Source: Clostridium sp. NkU-1
Lineage (GTDB): Bacteria; Bacillota_A; Clostridia; Lachnospirales; Lachnospiraceae
Length of the DNA: 45,273 nt
Assembly (NCBI GenBank): GCA_001312405.1
Contig: BBDR01000026.1
Span: forward strand, 1-45,273
Direction: 5' to 3'
Position numbers and translations under genes: made by a program. Below, piece after piece: positions 27,086 through 38,826 of the stretch. Under the pieces are notes generated by a model that was not told where the DNA came from, did no database searches, and saw nothing but the letters and a program-made list of their open reading frames with translations. The first letter of the stretch is position 1. Each line of letters starts with the position of its first letter.

Positions 27086-28847
27086 TCAAATCTCTCCTTC
27101 CTTAGGAATGGACAGCATTACCACTGCCATTTCTTTTTCATTATAAAATTTCAGGCCATAATGTTCTCCATAAAGCAGCTTTAGCCGGGAATGAATGTTG
27201 GTCAGGCCTACACCGGAGCCTTGTGGCTTGATCTCCTTGTGCCGGATCTTTTCTAAAAGATCCGGTTCAAACCGGGAGCCGGTGTTGGATACCCGGATCT
27301 CATAGTCTTTCTCCATTTCCTCAATGACGACCCGTATCATGCACATCTCATCAGTATCCTCCATGGCGTGCTTTAAGGCATTTTCAACCAGGGGCTGAAT
27401 ACAGAGCTTGGGAATGAAAATATGGGAAATGTTTTCCGGTATCTTAAGCTCAAAGTGAAGCCTGTCCTTAAAACGTATTTCCTGAATGCGGATGTAATTA
27501 TCCAGCACCTCCAGTTCATCTTCAAGAGGTATGATGTCTTTTTGTCCGGCAATGGAGGCCCGGAACAGGTTCCCAAGGGAACGTACCATAACAGAGATGT
27601 CTTCGGCCCCGTATTTCTGCGCCATCCAGTTGATGGTATCCAGAGTATTATATAAAAAGTGTGGATTGATCTGCTGCTGGAGCATCTTAATGGTGGAGTC
27701 CCTAAGAAGAAGCTGCTTGTCATAATTTTCATCCCGCAGGACCTTGACGCTGTGGGTCATTTCATCAAAGCTTCGGTGAAGCTGTCCGATTTCATCCTGG
27801 CGGTTTTCATAGTCATAGCATTCTACATTACAGGCAGGGGATTCCCCGCTTCCGAACTTCTGGATCTTTTCAATCAGATAATCCAGGTGGTGGAATATAT
27901 GGCGGAAAATCAGGTTCACATAAGTTGCAGTTATGAAAATAATAAAGACAGTAAATACAAGGATCTGAAGGTTCATAAGCTGAATCCTGTAAAACAGGGG
28001 ATCGTAATCCCTGAAATAGATATAGTTCCAGTTCACATAGGGAACATGGCCGATAATGATAAATTCCTTTTTATTGTCCAGTGTGGAAATGCGGTAGGTG
28101 TTCTCCTGCTGTTTGTTGCCTGCAATGATTTCCGCGCAGTATGCATCGTGAAAGGCAGCTGCGGGGTAAATCCTCTTTTCTCCTGACATCAGGATGAAAT
28201 TGGAGTTTTCCACAAGGATGCCGGCACTTCTTAAGCCGTCCTCAATCATTCGTTCCATGTCCACCGTAATGTAGAGCCCGGCCAGCTTTTTTTAAGTTTA
28301 AATATTTAAGCTTTAATATCTGCCTGGCGCATACTGTATCGTCTCCCGGTTCCATGGCAGGAGCCCAGACTGCTTTTCCCTTTAGGATGCTGGTTATTTC
28401 GTTGAGCTCCTTTTGATTGAATTTAAGGATCTCGTCAGAACTTCCCATACAGATATTGGTTCCGTCAGCCAGGATAATGTTAATGGACTTTATATATTTG
28501 CTGCGGTAAACATAGGAGTAAAGCTGCTGGTAAATATCCCGGCGCGCCAGGGACCGGCGGTTGTTGTAAGGATTATCAGCTAAAAACACCAGATTATCCT
28601 GAAGAATGGGGTCCCCGATCATGCTGTATGATATGCTTTGGATCAACTGCATTTCCGATTCCAGATAAGTGGTTACATGATTTAAGGAATTGGCATTGGT
28701 GCGGTACAGCTCCTCATTATAGCGTAAGGTGAGAATCCTGATGCTTATAAGGAAGGTAATACAAAGCGCCAGCAGGGCCAGCAAGAAAATGGTCAGTATT
28801 TTTTTGTATAAGGACAGGTTGTTAAACCATACAGTACATCGTTTCAT
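27086..28847 (-). CDS. YesM-like sensor histidine kinase, one frame break
   Basis: Membrane sensor kinase, 586 residues after repair. ATG 28847 is preferred over an in-frame GTG two codons earlier because AAAGGA is better spaced. Membrane segment at about residues 18-38, extracytoplasmic sensing domain, second segment near 290-310, HAMP-like linker, phospho-acceptor QQQINPHFLYNTLDTIN, ATPase with CIQPLVENALKHA and PQGSGVGLTNIHSRL. The T7 run at 28287-28293 breaks the frame; one deletion yields LKKLAGLYITVDMERM. Pairs with the regulator one base downstream. Confidence 0.9.
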
Positions 28848-28882
28848 AATCACATATCCTTTCCCGAGTAATCGTATTATAT

Positions 28883-28897
28883 AGTAAAAAAAAGTAA
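28883..28897. promoter_or_regulatory. AGTAAAAAAAAGTAA motif before the second YesM operon
   Basis: AGTAAAAAAAAGTAA lies in the 187-base divergent gap between the sensor at 28847 and the binding protein at 29035, and differs by one A from the copy at 6141. Shared only by the two YesM/YesN divergent regions among those examined. Possible regulator site; the A-rich content makes chance plausible. Confidence 0.35.
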
Positions 28898-29034
28898 AAA
28901 AAGAAATTGTAAAACCGCTTAATATTACATAAAGCTGTTTTTTTAATCATAAAAAGCCGAATTTTAACTTTACCGTTGTGCATATTTGCCATAAAATATG
29001 GATAACACAAATAATTTAAAGGGAGGTTTTACAA

Positions 29035-30382
29035 GTGAGAAAGAGATTATTAGCAACATCACTTGCTGCATTGCTTGCAGCGACATCTTTGACCGCCTGT
29101 GGTTCCAAGACAGAAAACGTGGATACAGCAACGACTGAGGCAGCAGCAGGGGCGTCAACCACAAAGACAGATGACGGAACACAGACAGCATCAGGGGATA
29201 AGGTGACCTTAAACATTTGCTGGTGGGGCAATCAGACCAGAAATGACGTAACAAAAAAAAGCTGCGGATTTATACATGAGTAAAAATCCAAATGTGGAGA
29301 TCAAGGTTGAGTTTACCGACTGGGGCGGTTACTGGGACAAGCTTTCTGCTATGGCAGCCGGCGGCAATTTACCGGATATCATCCAGATGGACTATTCCTA
29401 CTTAAACCAGTACCAGAAGAGCGGACAGCTGGCTGATTTGTCCGAATTTATGTCCTCAGGCGTCATTGATACTTCAAAGATTCCGGCAAGCATCATTGAG
29501 AGCGGTTCAATCGATGGAAAATGCTATGCTTTAAGCCTTGGAAGCAATGCTCCTTTAATGGTTTATGATAAGGCCATTGTAGAAAAAGCCGGAGTGACCA
29601 TTCCTGAGCAGATGACCTTTGATGAATTATATGATATTTCCAAAACCATTTACGAGAAAACAGGTGTTAAGACCGTTTATGACGGCTGGATCAACATGCT
29701 GCAGATGACGGCAAGAACCAATGGTTCCCATATCTTTGATGAGTTGATTGAGGGCAAAGAAGATTCTACGATGATACATTTCGCCAATGTGGAGAAATTC
29801 CAGAAAGCAGAATTTTCCATTGCACCAGATATTCTGGTTGAAAAGAACCCGGATAACATTGAAACAAAGCCGATTGTAGATGAAACCACATGGAATGACT
29901 TCCCATATTCCAATCAGTTTATCAGTCTTTCAAACGCAGCCGGAAGAGAGTTAGAAGTAACGATGAACCCGATTCTGACAAACGGTACACAGAATATGTA
30001 TTTAAAGCCAAGCCAGTTCTTCTCCATTGCTGAAACTTCGGGGAACAAAGAGGAAGCTGCAAAATTCATTGACTGGTTCACCAACAGCGTGGAATGTAAT
30101 GAAATCCTTATGGCAGAAAGAGGAATCCCGATTAATACTGAGGTAGCGGATGCGATTAAACCAAAGGTAGATGCTGTTGCGCAGAAGGTATTTGACTATG
30201 TTGCAAAGGTTTCAGAGATTGCGGTTCCCATCGATGCTCCAGATCCGGCCGGCAAGGGAGAGGTGGAGGCATTGACCAAGAGTGTGGTAGAAGCAATCCG
30301 CTATGGTGATACAACCGCTGAGGAAGCGGCAGCCAGTTTTGTGCCTGAAGCGAAAAAGATTTTGGAAGAAGCAGCGAAATAG
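29035..30382 (+). CDS. ABC transporter sugar-type substrate-binding lipoprotein, one frame break
   Basis: Starts at GTG 29035 with GGGAGG upstream. Residues 1-22 are a lipoprotein signal with lipobox LTAC; a Thr/Ala-rich linker follows, then LNICWWGNQTRN starts the family 1 solute-binding fold. The A8 run at 29253-29260 breaks the frame; one deletion gives TKKAADLYMSKNPNVEIK, 448 residues. Further motifs: GGNLPDIIQMDYSYLNQY, YALSLGSNAPLMVYDK. Next to GH4 and GH105 genes, its ligand is probably a pectin-derived oligosaccharide. No ATPase gene is present. Confidence 0.92.
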
Positions 30383-30408
30383 TGACAGAAAAGTCTGGAG
30401 GGAATAAG

Positions 30409-31338
30409 ATGAAGAACAATCAAATGATCCCCAAAAGAAAAAAATCATTTTCTCAGGTAATGAACACACCGAAGGTTGCAGGATATGTATTTATCCTGCC
30501 CTTCATCATAGGCTTTCTTGCCTTTCTGGCCGTTCCGATGATTTTTTCTTTAGGGTTTTCGTTTACCAGATACAATATTTTAAAATCACCGGTTTTTATA
30601 GGCCTGGAAAATTACAAAACCATGTTTACAGCGGATCAAAATTTTGGAAGGTATTTGGCGTGACCATGTACTATGTTCTGTTTTCGGTTCCCCTCCGGCT
30701 TCTCATGGCTTTACTTGTAGCCATGCTGCTTGTAAAAAGCACCAGATTGTCCGGTTTTTACAGGGCTGTTTATTATCTTCCTTCTATCATTGGCTCCAGC
30801 GTGGCTGTTGCCATTCTCTGGAAGCGGATGTTTGCCAGTGACGGTGTAATTAATGCAATTTTAAAGATCTTTGGACTGCCCTCTGACATTGCATGGCTGG
30901 GAAGAGCGGATACTGCGATCTGGACCCTGATTATTCTTGCTGTCTGGCAGTTCGGTTCTTCCATGCTCATATTTTTATCCGGTTTAAAGCAGATTCCCAT
31001 AAGTCTTTATGAGGCGGCTACCGTAGATGGCGCAAACAGTATTCAGCGTTTTTTTTAAGATCACGATTCCAATGCTGACGCCGACGATATTCTTTAACCT
31101 CATTAACCAGCTGATCAACGGCTTTATGGCATTTACCCAAAGCTATATTATTACCCAGGGAAAACCCAAGGATACCACACTGTTTTATACAGTATATATG
31201 TACCAGAATTCCTTTACGTATAATAAGCTGGGCTACGGCTGTGCAATGGCATGGTTCATGGTGTTCGTTGTTGGGCTTTTGACCTTTATACTTTTCAAGA
31301 CACAGAAGAAATGGGTATATTATGAATCAGAAGGGTGA
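30409..31338 (+). CDS. ABC sugar-type permease (LplB/MalF-like), two frame breaks
   Basis: ATG 30409 chosen because GGAGGG lies eight bases upstream. Six hydrophobic segments; EAA loop ISLYEAATVDGANSIQRFF. One break near 30645 needs an added T (restoring NFWKVFGVTMYYVL); one in T8 at 31049-31056 needs a deletion (RFFKITIPMLTP). Repaired length 309 residues, typical. Begins 26 bases after the binding-protein stop. Confidence 0.88.
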
Positions 31339-31344
31339 TAAGAT

Positions 31345-32200
31345 ATGAAAACAGGATATAAAGAAAGAAGAATAGCCACCACAGTGGTTTATCATATGTT
31401 CACCTTTTTGCTGGCATGTGTTATGATATATCCCCTTGTGTGGATGGTGATGAGTTCCTTTAAGAATTCCAATGAAATATTCCGGACTGCTGCCAAACTG
31501 CTGCCTGATAAATTTTCCTTTGAAAACTATCGCATAGGCTGGCAGGGGTTTGCCGGCTACCGCTTTGGTACATTTTTTTAAAAATTCCTTTATCATTGCA
31601 GGCCTTTCCACTGTTGGGGCGGTCGTTTCTTCCGCCATTGTAGGCTATGGATTTGCCCGTATTGATTTCAAGTTTAAAAATTTCTGGTTCGCATGTATGC
31701 TGCTTGCATGATGCTTCCGTTCCAGATCATTATGATTCCCCAGTATATCATTTTTAACAAAATGGGATGGGTGGGAAGCTATCTTCCCATCATTGTACCT
31801 CAGTTTTTTTGGCCAGGGCTTTTTCATTTTCTTAAATGTACAGTTTATAAAGGGAATCCCCATTGATTTAGATGAGGCTGCCAGAATGGATGGATGCACC
31901 ATATACACCATATTCATAAGGATCATCCTTCCTCTCGTTAAGCCGTCTCTGGTGACCAGTGCCATTTTCTCCTTTATGTGGAGATGGGATGATTTCATGA
32001 CGGCTCTCCTTTTCTTAAGCGACCCTCTGAAATATCCGGTCAGCTATGCGCTTAAAATGTTTTCCGACCCAACAGCCGGTTCTGACTGGGGCGCAATGTT
32101 TGCAATGGCAACCTTTTCCCTGGTTCCTATTTTTATAATTTTCTTAACCATGCAGAAATATCTGGTGGAAGGAATTGCTTCCACAGGAATTAAAGGTTAA
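31345..32200 (+). CDS. ABC sugar-type permease (LplC/MalG-like), three frame breaks
   Basis: ATG 31345 follows AAGGGTGATAAGAT. Breaks: T7 at 31573-31579 (remove one; [12 protein letters not shown]), a missing base near 31708 ([15 protein letters not shown]), and T7 at 31804-31810 (remove one; [16 protein letters not shown]). Repaired length 284 residues. EAA loop [19 protein letters not shown]. Last gene of the importer operon, before the terminator at 32214. Confidence 0.87.
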
Positions 32201-32213
32201 AATTGATTTTCAG

Positions 32214-32248
32214 GCAGGAAAGCCCCTAAGCGTTTTCCTGCTTTTTTT
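32214..32248 (+). terminator. terminator of the second ABC operon
   Basis: GCAGGAAA (32214-32221) pairs with TTTCCTGC (32234-32241), followed by seven T. Confidence 0.88.
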
Positions 32249-32302
32249 AATGGTGATAAATTATCACTGGATATCAGTTGAAGATTTTTCTCGTTTAGCC
32301 GC

Positions 32303-32354
32303 TTGCCCAATGATTGGGAATATTTTATAATTCATTGGTTAGTCAAAACTAACC
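32303..32354 (+). promoter_or_regulatory. promoter with two inverted repeats, surface protein gene
   Basis: TTGCCC (32303-32308) and TATAAT (32326-32331), spacing 17. The spacer holds the palindrome CCCAATGATTGGG, overlapping the -35. The leader holds GGTTAGT/ACTAACC (32337-32354), separated by CAAA. Either could be an operator; the second could also form a leader hairpin ahead of the ribosome site AGGAGG. Confidence 0.6.
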
Positions 32355-32378
32355 TCGATTATATGCAAGGAGGAATCT

Positions 32379-35300
32379 ATGAGAAATAGAAATAAGGTTA
32401 AATTACTGGCGGCTCTGACTGCCATGAACCTGGTATTTACAATCCAGCCGTCTGCGGGGGAGTGGAGGCAAAATGAAGACCAGTGGCGCTATATTCTGGA
32501 AGATGGCCGGGAACAGAGGAATTCGTGGCTGAAAGCAGATGACGGCAAATGGTATCATTTTGATGAGAACGGAATCATGAGAACGGGTTGGTACCAGGAC
32601 GCGGACCAGAAGTGGTATTATCTGGCGTCAGACGGTTCCATGGCTTCCGGCTGGAAGGAGATCAATGGGAAGTGGTATTATCTTGACAAACAGTCAGGAG
32701 AAGCTCTGGTAAATGGTTTCACGCCTGATGGATACTATGTGAACGCCAGCGGGGCCTGGAACGGAAAGTCATCCCGGAATTCCTACGATGACAGAAGCTC
32801 TGACGGCAAAACCTCCTGGAATAACAATACAGAGGAGAACGGAAACAATCAAACGGGGGGAGGAAACAATCAACCAGGAGGAGAAGACAGCGGAAATGGG
32901 AATTCGGGAAATAATGGAGCAGAGGGCGGTGAAAATCCCTGGAAAAATAAAAGTCCTGTTATCCTGGAACAAACCGGGATCGTATCTGTTCAGGGGCTTC
33001 CCTATGCCGTAATATCCTTCTCCGATCAGGCAGAGGGACTGGAGAAGTTCCGTTATTCCATAGCAGGAAAGGATGCCACATCGTCCGTTACCCCTGTGAC
33101 GGCTTCCGGCAGAACGGTGAAAATACCTTTGCCGGATGAAAATACCCATACACTGGCCATAACCTCCGGGAAATGGACCGTATCCGTTGTTGCGCTGAGA
33201 GAACCGGGAAAGAGTACCGTGGCGGAGAAAGAGCTCATTGAGACGAATCTTTTCCTTCCATCGGATATTCCTATGTTGTGCTTACAAAGGCAACCATTCC
33301 CTTGACCCAGTATGTAAAATTTATCCGGCAGGGTGATTCCCTCTTCATAAAACCCACGGCAACCACAGTAGATACCGTGTCAACCCAAGGTCTGGAGGAG
33401 GTGCAGAGCCAAAGCACGGAAAAGGAAGACAGCTATATCCTGATAGAAGAAGATAACCGGACCGCGGCCGGTCTTAAGAGCTTTGCTTCGGATGCAGTCG
33501 CAAGTGCTACTGCTGCACCTCCTGCCAGCCTGGAGGGAAAGGAAGAGACGGCCGCAATTGCTGTATTGTTTGATCTGGCAGCTAATAATATCATTGCAGA
33601 TCATCTGGGAATTAAAACTTCGTCTGTAGAGGCCTTTCTGTCCAAATGGGACCCCTCGGAGAAATTAACTGCGTTAAATGGGGATTTGACCCTGAGTACA
33701 GAGGCGAAAGACCTTAAAACCAGAGATTGGAAGAAAGCCGGGGAACTGCCCAGGTATGTGAAGTATTTAACTGACAAAGGCGGCTACGGAACAAAAGTAG
33801 AGCTTTTAACAGGAAAAACAGACAATACCAATCCGCCTGAGCTGACCATTGCTCCATCATTGAAAGGAAAAAGCGCAGTCATACAGCTCAGTGAGGAAAA
33901 TGAATCGTGGTACCGTTCCATTACTGAAATTGAGATTCCTTACAGTGGAACCAAAACCCATTACTATCAGGAAAATAACACCTTGTCCGAAGATGGGAAA
34001 GCAATGACCCTGGGAGTAGAGGCGATCAGCGGCCCCATGAATTACACCGGGACTTATGAAGTTACGATTCATTCCTTTGGGTTCGACGATGTGAAAGGCA
34101 CTCTTTCTGTGGTAGAACAGGCTCCAAGCTTTACGCCCACATGGGATGACAGCAACAGCCGGTTAAAATTAAAAGCAGAGTTTGCTTACTATGCAGATAG
34201 AGTAAAAGCAGTCACCGTTAATGGAAACCGGCTGGAATCCGGCAGTTTTTCACATGATATCAATAATCTTTATATTTCCTACCGCTATCTGGTAAACGGG
34301 AAAAATACCTTTGAAATCCAGGCAGACGGATATGTAAATACCAGCTTTGAGATCGAGTCTCCGGCAGCGTTTGTCACGCCTAAGAAAGCACCATCTGTTA
34401 AGGTGAAAGAAGTTATAGACGGCTCTTCCTCCATGGTATTTGATATCGGCTCCTGCCAGGAAGAAAGCGAAGAGATGGAATGGTTCCAGGCTTTGGAGGC
34501 CGGCCATCTTAAGCTGTCATATTCATCATATGGAAGCGTATCAGATCTTTCTATTACAAAAGAAGGAAGCAGCTTTACGGTTACTTCGAAAAAGACCGCA
34601 ATGTCTTCCTACAACAATTATACCATGCAGATCAATGTACCGGGGTATGACATAGTAACGATAACCTTTACTCCTGTAAAAGCGCCGCCTGCTGTAACGC
34701 AGCAATGGAACTTGGAAAATTACAGCCTGAATCTTACCAGTTCTTCTGGTGCGGCTTACTTAAGTTCCTATGTGACAAAGGTGATTTTAAATGGAACGGA
34801 GTTAAAAAAAGGGAGACAGCGCCGATTATACGGTTTCCTATGACCAAGGGATTGAACTTTTTGCCCATAACTTTATTGCAGGAATGCCATATAAAATCCA
34901 ACTTTATGCCTCCTCCTATGCTTTAAACGTATTGGAAGGAGCAGCTCCTGCAGATCTGGCAGCTCCTTTGGAAGCCCCCGCACTGAAGGCGGAACCAGTT
35001 CCAAAGGGAAGCGAGGTAAGAGTACAGGTATCAGGAGAAGCAGGCAAATGGCTGGAAAAGATCCGTTCAGTAACTGTGGCAAGCTCCTCAGGCTCTTCCG
35101 GAAGCGCGGCTAATTATACGAAGACCGCAAATGAACTAATTTTAAATTCCGCTAATTTTTCCTATACCGGAACTTATATGATCACGGTAAAAGCCGATGG
35201 CTACGGGACGGTTCAGGCGGAAGTGAAGATCCTGAATACAGCTGCGGTTATGGGAACGGTAAATTATGACGAGGGGCGCCTGGAACTGTCAGCCGGCGAT

Positions 35301-36506
35301 TCCTATTTTTATGACAAGATAACTGTATCCTTAAATGGAACCGAACTGGCGAAAGGCACAGGATATACGGCAAGCGGAAGCAAAATGATTTATATTCCCG
35401 CTGTGTTGCTTACGGAGGAAGAAAACCGTCTGGTTTTGTATAATGAGGCATATCAAAAGGTGGAAATGAGCTTTGGCCGGTATATTGCCGCTAAAATGGC
35501 ACCAAATCTGGAAATAGAAACAGGAAGTTCCTTAGATAAAGATAATGCGATTGTTCTGAATGTAACGGATGAAGACCAGGAGTGGTGGAATTCTCTGGAC
35601 CAGTCCCACATAAGTGTAAAGCGTTCTTCCTCCGGTCAGACGATTACAGGATTTACCAGAAACTCTGCACATCAACTGACGATTAAGTTAAAGGATTCAT
35701 TGTCATATTCCTATAGCTATACCGTAACAATTTCAGTACCGGGATACCGTTCCTGCAGCCTCATCTTCAGTCCATACCAGAAATCACCGGAAATAGAAGA
35801 AGAGTGGCTGGAAAATGGGGATCTGCAGCTTTCCACTGATACATTCGGCTATTTCTACAGCTCCTACAACACGGTTTATCTGGATGGCGAGAAGCTGGTC
35901 CGTGATACGGATTATAGTTTGAGTACGTATAGTTCGCCCTACAGCCTGACTATTTTAGCAAAGAAATTTACTTCAGGGGAACATTCGGTAAGGATACTCC
36001 ATACAGGATATTCCAATTATGCGCCGTATGAAATCACTGTAACAGTTCCGGAAATTCCTGATCATATGGATATGGAAGCAATGGAATTAATCCTGGAAAA
36101 ACCAGTTGCAGAAGCAGCAGAGAATCATGGGATAGAAGAAGGAAATAATCCTTCAGAAGAAAATGCGGAAAAAGAAAATATGACAGAGGAAAATGCGGAA
36201 AAAGAAAGCATGACAAAGGAAAATCCGGAAGAAGAAAACATGACAGAGGAAAACCCGGAAAAAGAAAACCCGGAAAGGGAAAACCCGGCAGAGGAAAGTC
36301 TGGAAGAGAGGGATCCGGAGAAAAGAGATCCAGAAGAAAGAGATCCGGAAGAAAGTTTGACAGAAGAAGCCCTGGAAGAGAAAACGGAGCCGAATGGTGA
36401 CCGGGATCAAAATAGAGAGGAGGAATTCGAGGAAATTTTGACGGGAGGAGAAGACTACGGATCCTCGGAAGATGGCCAAAAGGAATCCGGTGGTTTAATA
36501 GAATAA
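32379..36506 (+). CDS. giant secreted surface protein with CW-binding and repeated beta domains, two frame breaks
   Basis: 1375 residues after repair. Residues 1-27 are a signal peptide. Four or five choline-binding-type wall repeats follow (about 28-130: KADDGKWYHFDENGIMRTGW, DGSMASGWKEINGKWYYLD). A Ser/Asn/Gly linker comes next, then a long array of beta domains resembling DUF1533/HID modules, recognisable as repeats containing VTVNGNRL, VILNGTELKKGD, VSLNGTELAKGT and VYLDGEKLVRDT. The last 130 residues are a Glu/Asn/Pro-rich tail of short repeats (EENAEKEN-like). No LPxTG. Breaks: one base missing near 33256, one A too many in A7 34804-34810. Likely non-covalently wall-attached; ligand unknown. 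Confidence 0.82.
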
Positions 36507-36535
36507 TCAGGTTTTATATATAGAAAAATGGAGGA

Positions 36536-36564
36536 AGCCGGCAGGAGGGGGGATCCTGCCGGCT
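36536..36564 (+). terminator. GC-rich hairpin after the surface protein gene
   Basis: AGCCGGCAGGA (36536-36546) pairs perfectly with TCCTGCCGGCT (36554-36564). The T tract is missing, so termination is uncertain. The following 400 bases to the Csp gene are AT-rich with no gene seen. Confidence 0.5.
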
Positions 36565-36966
36565 AAGTATGAAAAAAATGTATATAAAAGGTCTCTCTGG
36601 CCTGTTTACAGGTATTAATATACGGTGGAAATGTGTTAAGAGTTTGATGGAAATGTGAAGAAAGTGTGAAAGAATAAAAAAATGGAGCACCGCAGGATTG
36701 GGGAAATACGGCACTCCTAAGAAGAGTTATATAAATTATAGCGCAAGTAATCGATTAAGTAAAGAGAAATAAGTAACTTTTTATAGATTATATGTTAATT
36801 TTTTTGTGAATATATCATAATTCACAATATAAAATATAAATACCCAGGTTAATTCTCTATTGCCATTTTATTCCCCGCATTGTGGCAGATTCTTCTGCTC
36901 ATATTGGAAGCTCTTCTGCATAAAATATATCATATGCTTCATTTGAAACAGGCAGGAGGCCGCAAA

Positions 36967-38641
36967 ATGGAAAAAAATACTGGATAATCGGTATTATGAT
37001 CTGATCATAAGTAATGCCATGGTTCCAACCTATAATACTGGCGATAATATTACTATGCTGAATGAAATGAATTCCCTGCTGCATATAACAAAGGATCAGA
37101 TGGATGCCTGTGATCTTGGTACAAATCCCTATCATACCTTTCCGGCTTTATATACCCTGGAATCATCAGTCAGCATTGAGAAATCCGGTGTTGGAGCGGT
37201 TCAGAGAACGCCTGGCCTTGGTCTGATTGGGCGAGGGGTAATCATCGGTATTGTGGATACCGGTATTGATTACCGCCATCCGGCATTTAAGTATAATGAC
37301 AGAACAACCAGAATTCTATCCATATGGGATCAGACCCAGGTGGGAAGTACACCTCCAAGGGGATTCACCTTTGGAGCTGAATATACCAGAGAGCTGATTA
37401 ATTTTGCATTGATATCTGAAAATCCTTATGCAATAGTTCCCACGGTTGATACTGTACGTCACGGAACCGCTATTGCAAGCATCATTGCCGGACGGCCTAA
37501 TGATGCTTATAATTTCAGCGGTGTTGTTCCTGATGCGGATCTTTTAGTTGTAAAGCTAAAAACGGCAAAAGAAAACTTGAAAAATCTGTTCTTTGTCCCG
37601 GAAAATGCTTTGTGTTATCAGGAATCCGACATCATCCTTGGAATCCGGTATCTGGTTACTACCGCCCAAAGGCTGAACCGGCCTTTAGTCATATGCATTG
37701 CCCTTGGAAGCAGTCAGGGAGGGCACGACGGAAGGGGAGCCTCCAGCATCTATCTGGATTATTTGGTGCAGCAGCCTAAAATCGGAGTGACTGTTGCTGC
37801 CGGAAATGAAGGAGACAGCAGAAGGCACTATTTTAACAGTACGAAGTCGGCGCCTTATGTAAACGGATTCCGGTTAAACGTAGGAACCAATGATAAGGGA
37901 CTTTCTATGGAAATATGGCCGTACATACCTTCCCGGCTTTTTATTGAGATTACCGCTCCCACCTGGGAGTCATCACAGATCATTTACCCGACCTTTGGAG
38001 AGTGCAGCAAAATTGATTTTCAATCCGTAGGAACCACTGTCTGGGTGAATAATATTATTTTTGAGGAGGAAACCGGAGATCAGCTGATCCTGGTGCGCTT
38101 TCAAAATATAGCCAGCGGAACCTGGTATTTTAGAGTTGGCAGCACTGAGAATGAAGCTTTTTCATTTCATGCCTGGCTGCCTTCTGGAAATCTAATATCA
38201 AATGAGACTTTTTTCCTGGATTCCAATCCGGATACGACCATAACCGCCCAGGGAGATGCCATACATCCTCTGACTGTTACGGCTTATAATTCTATGGATG
38301 AAAATATTCTTGATGAATCAAGCAGAGGATTTACCAGAATGGGACTGGTAAAACCTGATGTTGGGGCTCCCGGCTACCAACTTCCTTGTGCGCTTCCTGA
38401 CTTTCAATATGGAACCGCTACCGGTACCGGAGCTGCGGCTGCCCATGCGGCGGGGATCGCGGCCATGGTAATGGAATGGTCTTACAATAAAGGAAACTAT
38501 ACGGCTGTTACCGGATATCAGGTCAATCGCCTGATGATACGCGGAGCAAAGCGGGATCCAACCTATACTTATCCCAACAATGTATGGGGGTACGGGCGGC
38601 TGGATGCGGAAAATATATTCAGGCAGCTGACAACAATTTAA
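36967..38641 (+). CDS. Csp-like subtilisin family pseudoprotease, one frame break
   Basis: S8 peptidase of the clostridial Csp (germination protease) type, 557 residues. Start ATG 36967 follows GGCAGGAGG; A7 at 36971-36977 shifts the first residues, and one deletion gives MEKILDNRYYDLIISNAM. Catalytic Asp is present in GIVDTGIDYRHP, His in RHGTAIASIIAG, oxyanion Asn in VAAGNEGD. At the Ser position the motif reads ATGTGAAAAHAAG where active subtilisins have GTS, so Ser is Gly. The family's jelly-roll insertion is present (EEETGDQLILVRFQN). In C. difficile, CspC is a catalytically dead relative with a Gly at this place that takes part in sensing germinants. Protease activity is therefore unlikely. 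Confidence 0.88.
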
Positions 38642-38645
38642 GATC

Positions 38646-38700
38646 AGGACCTTCAGACTGGGCGGGGGATTTTCTCAGGCAGTCTGAAGGTCCTTTCTGT
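38646..38700 (+). terminator. terminator of the Csp-like gene
   Basis: AGGACCTTCAGACTG (38646-38660) pairs perfectly with CAGTCTGAAGGTCCT (38680-38694), followed by TTCTGT. Confidence 0.85.
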
Positions 38701-38826
38701 GATGGCTGGACATGTATCCGGTGGGAGAACAGGAACGTTTGAGGAAAAGAAAGCATCAATTAAATTAGGTGATTATCACCGGGCTAAAGGGGTCAGGCTG
38801 AATTTCTGAATGGGGAAAGGATTATT

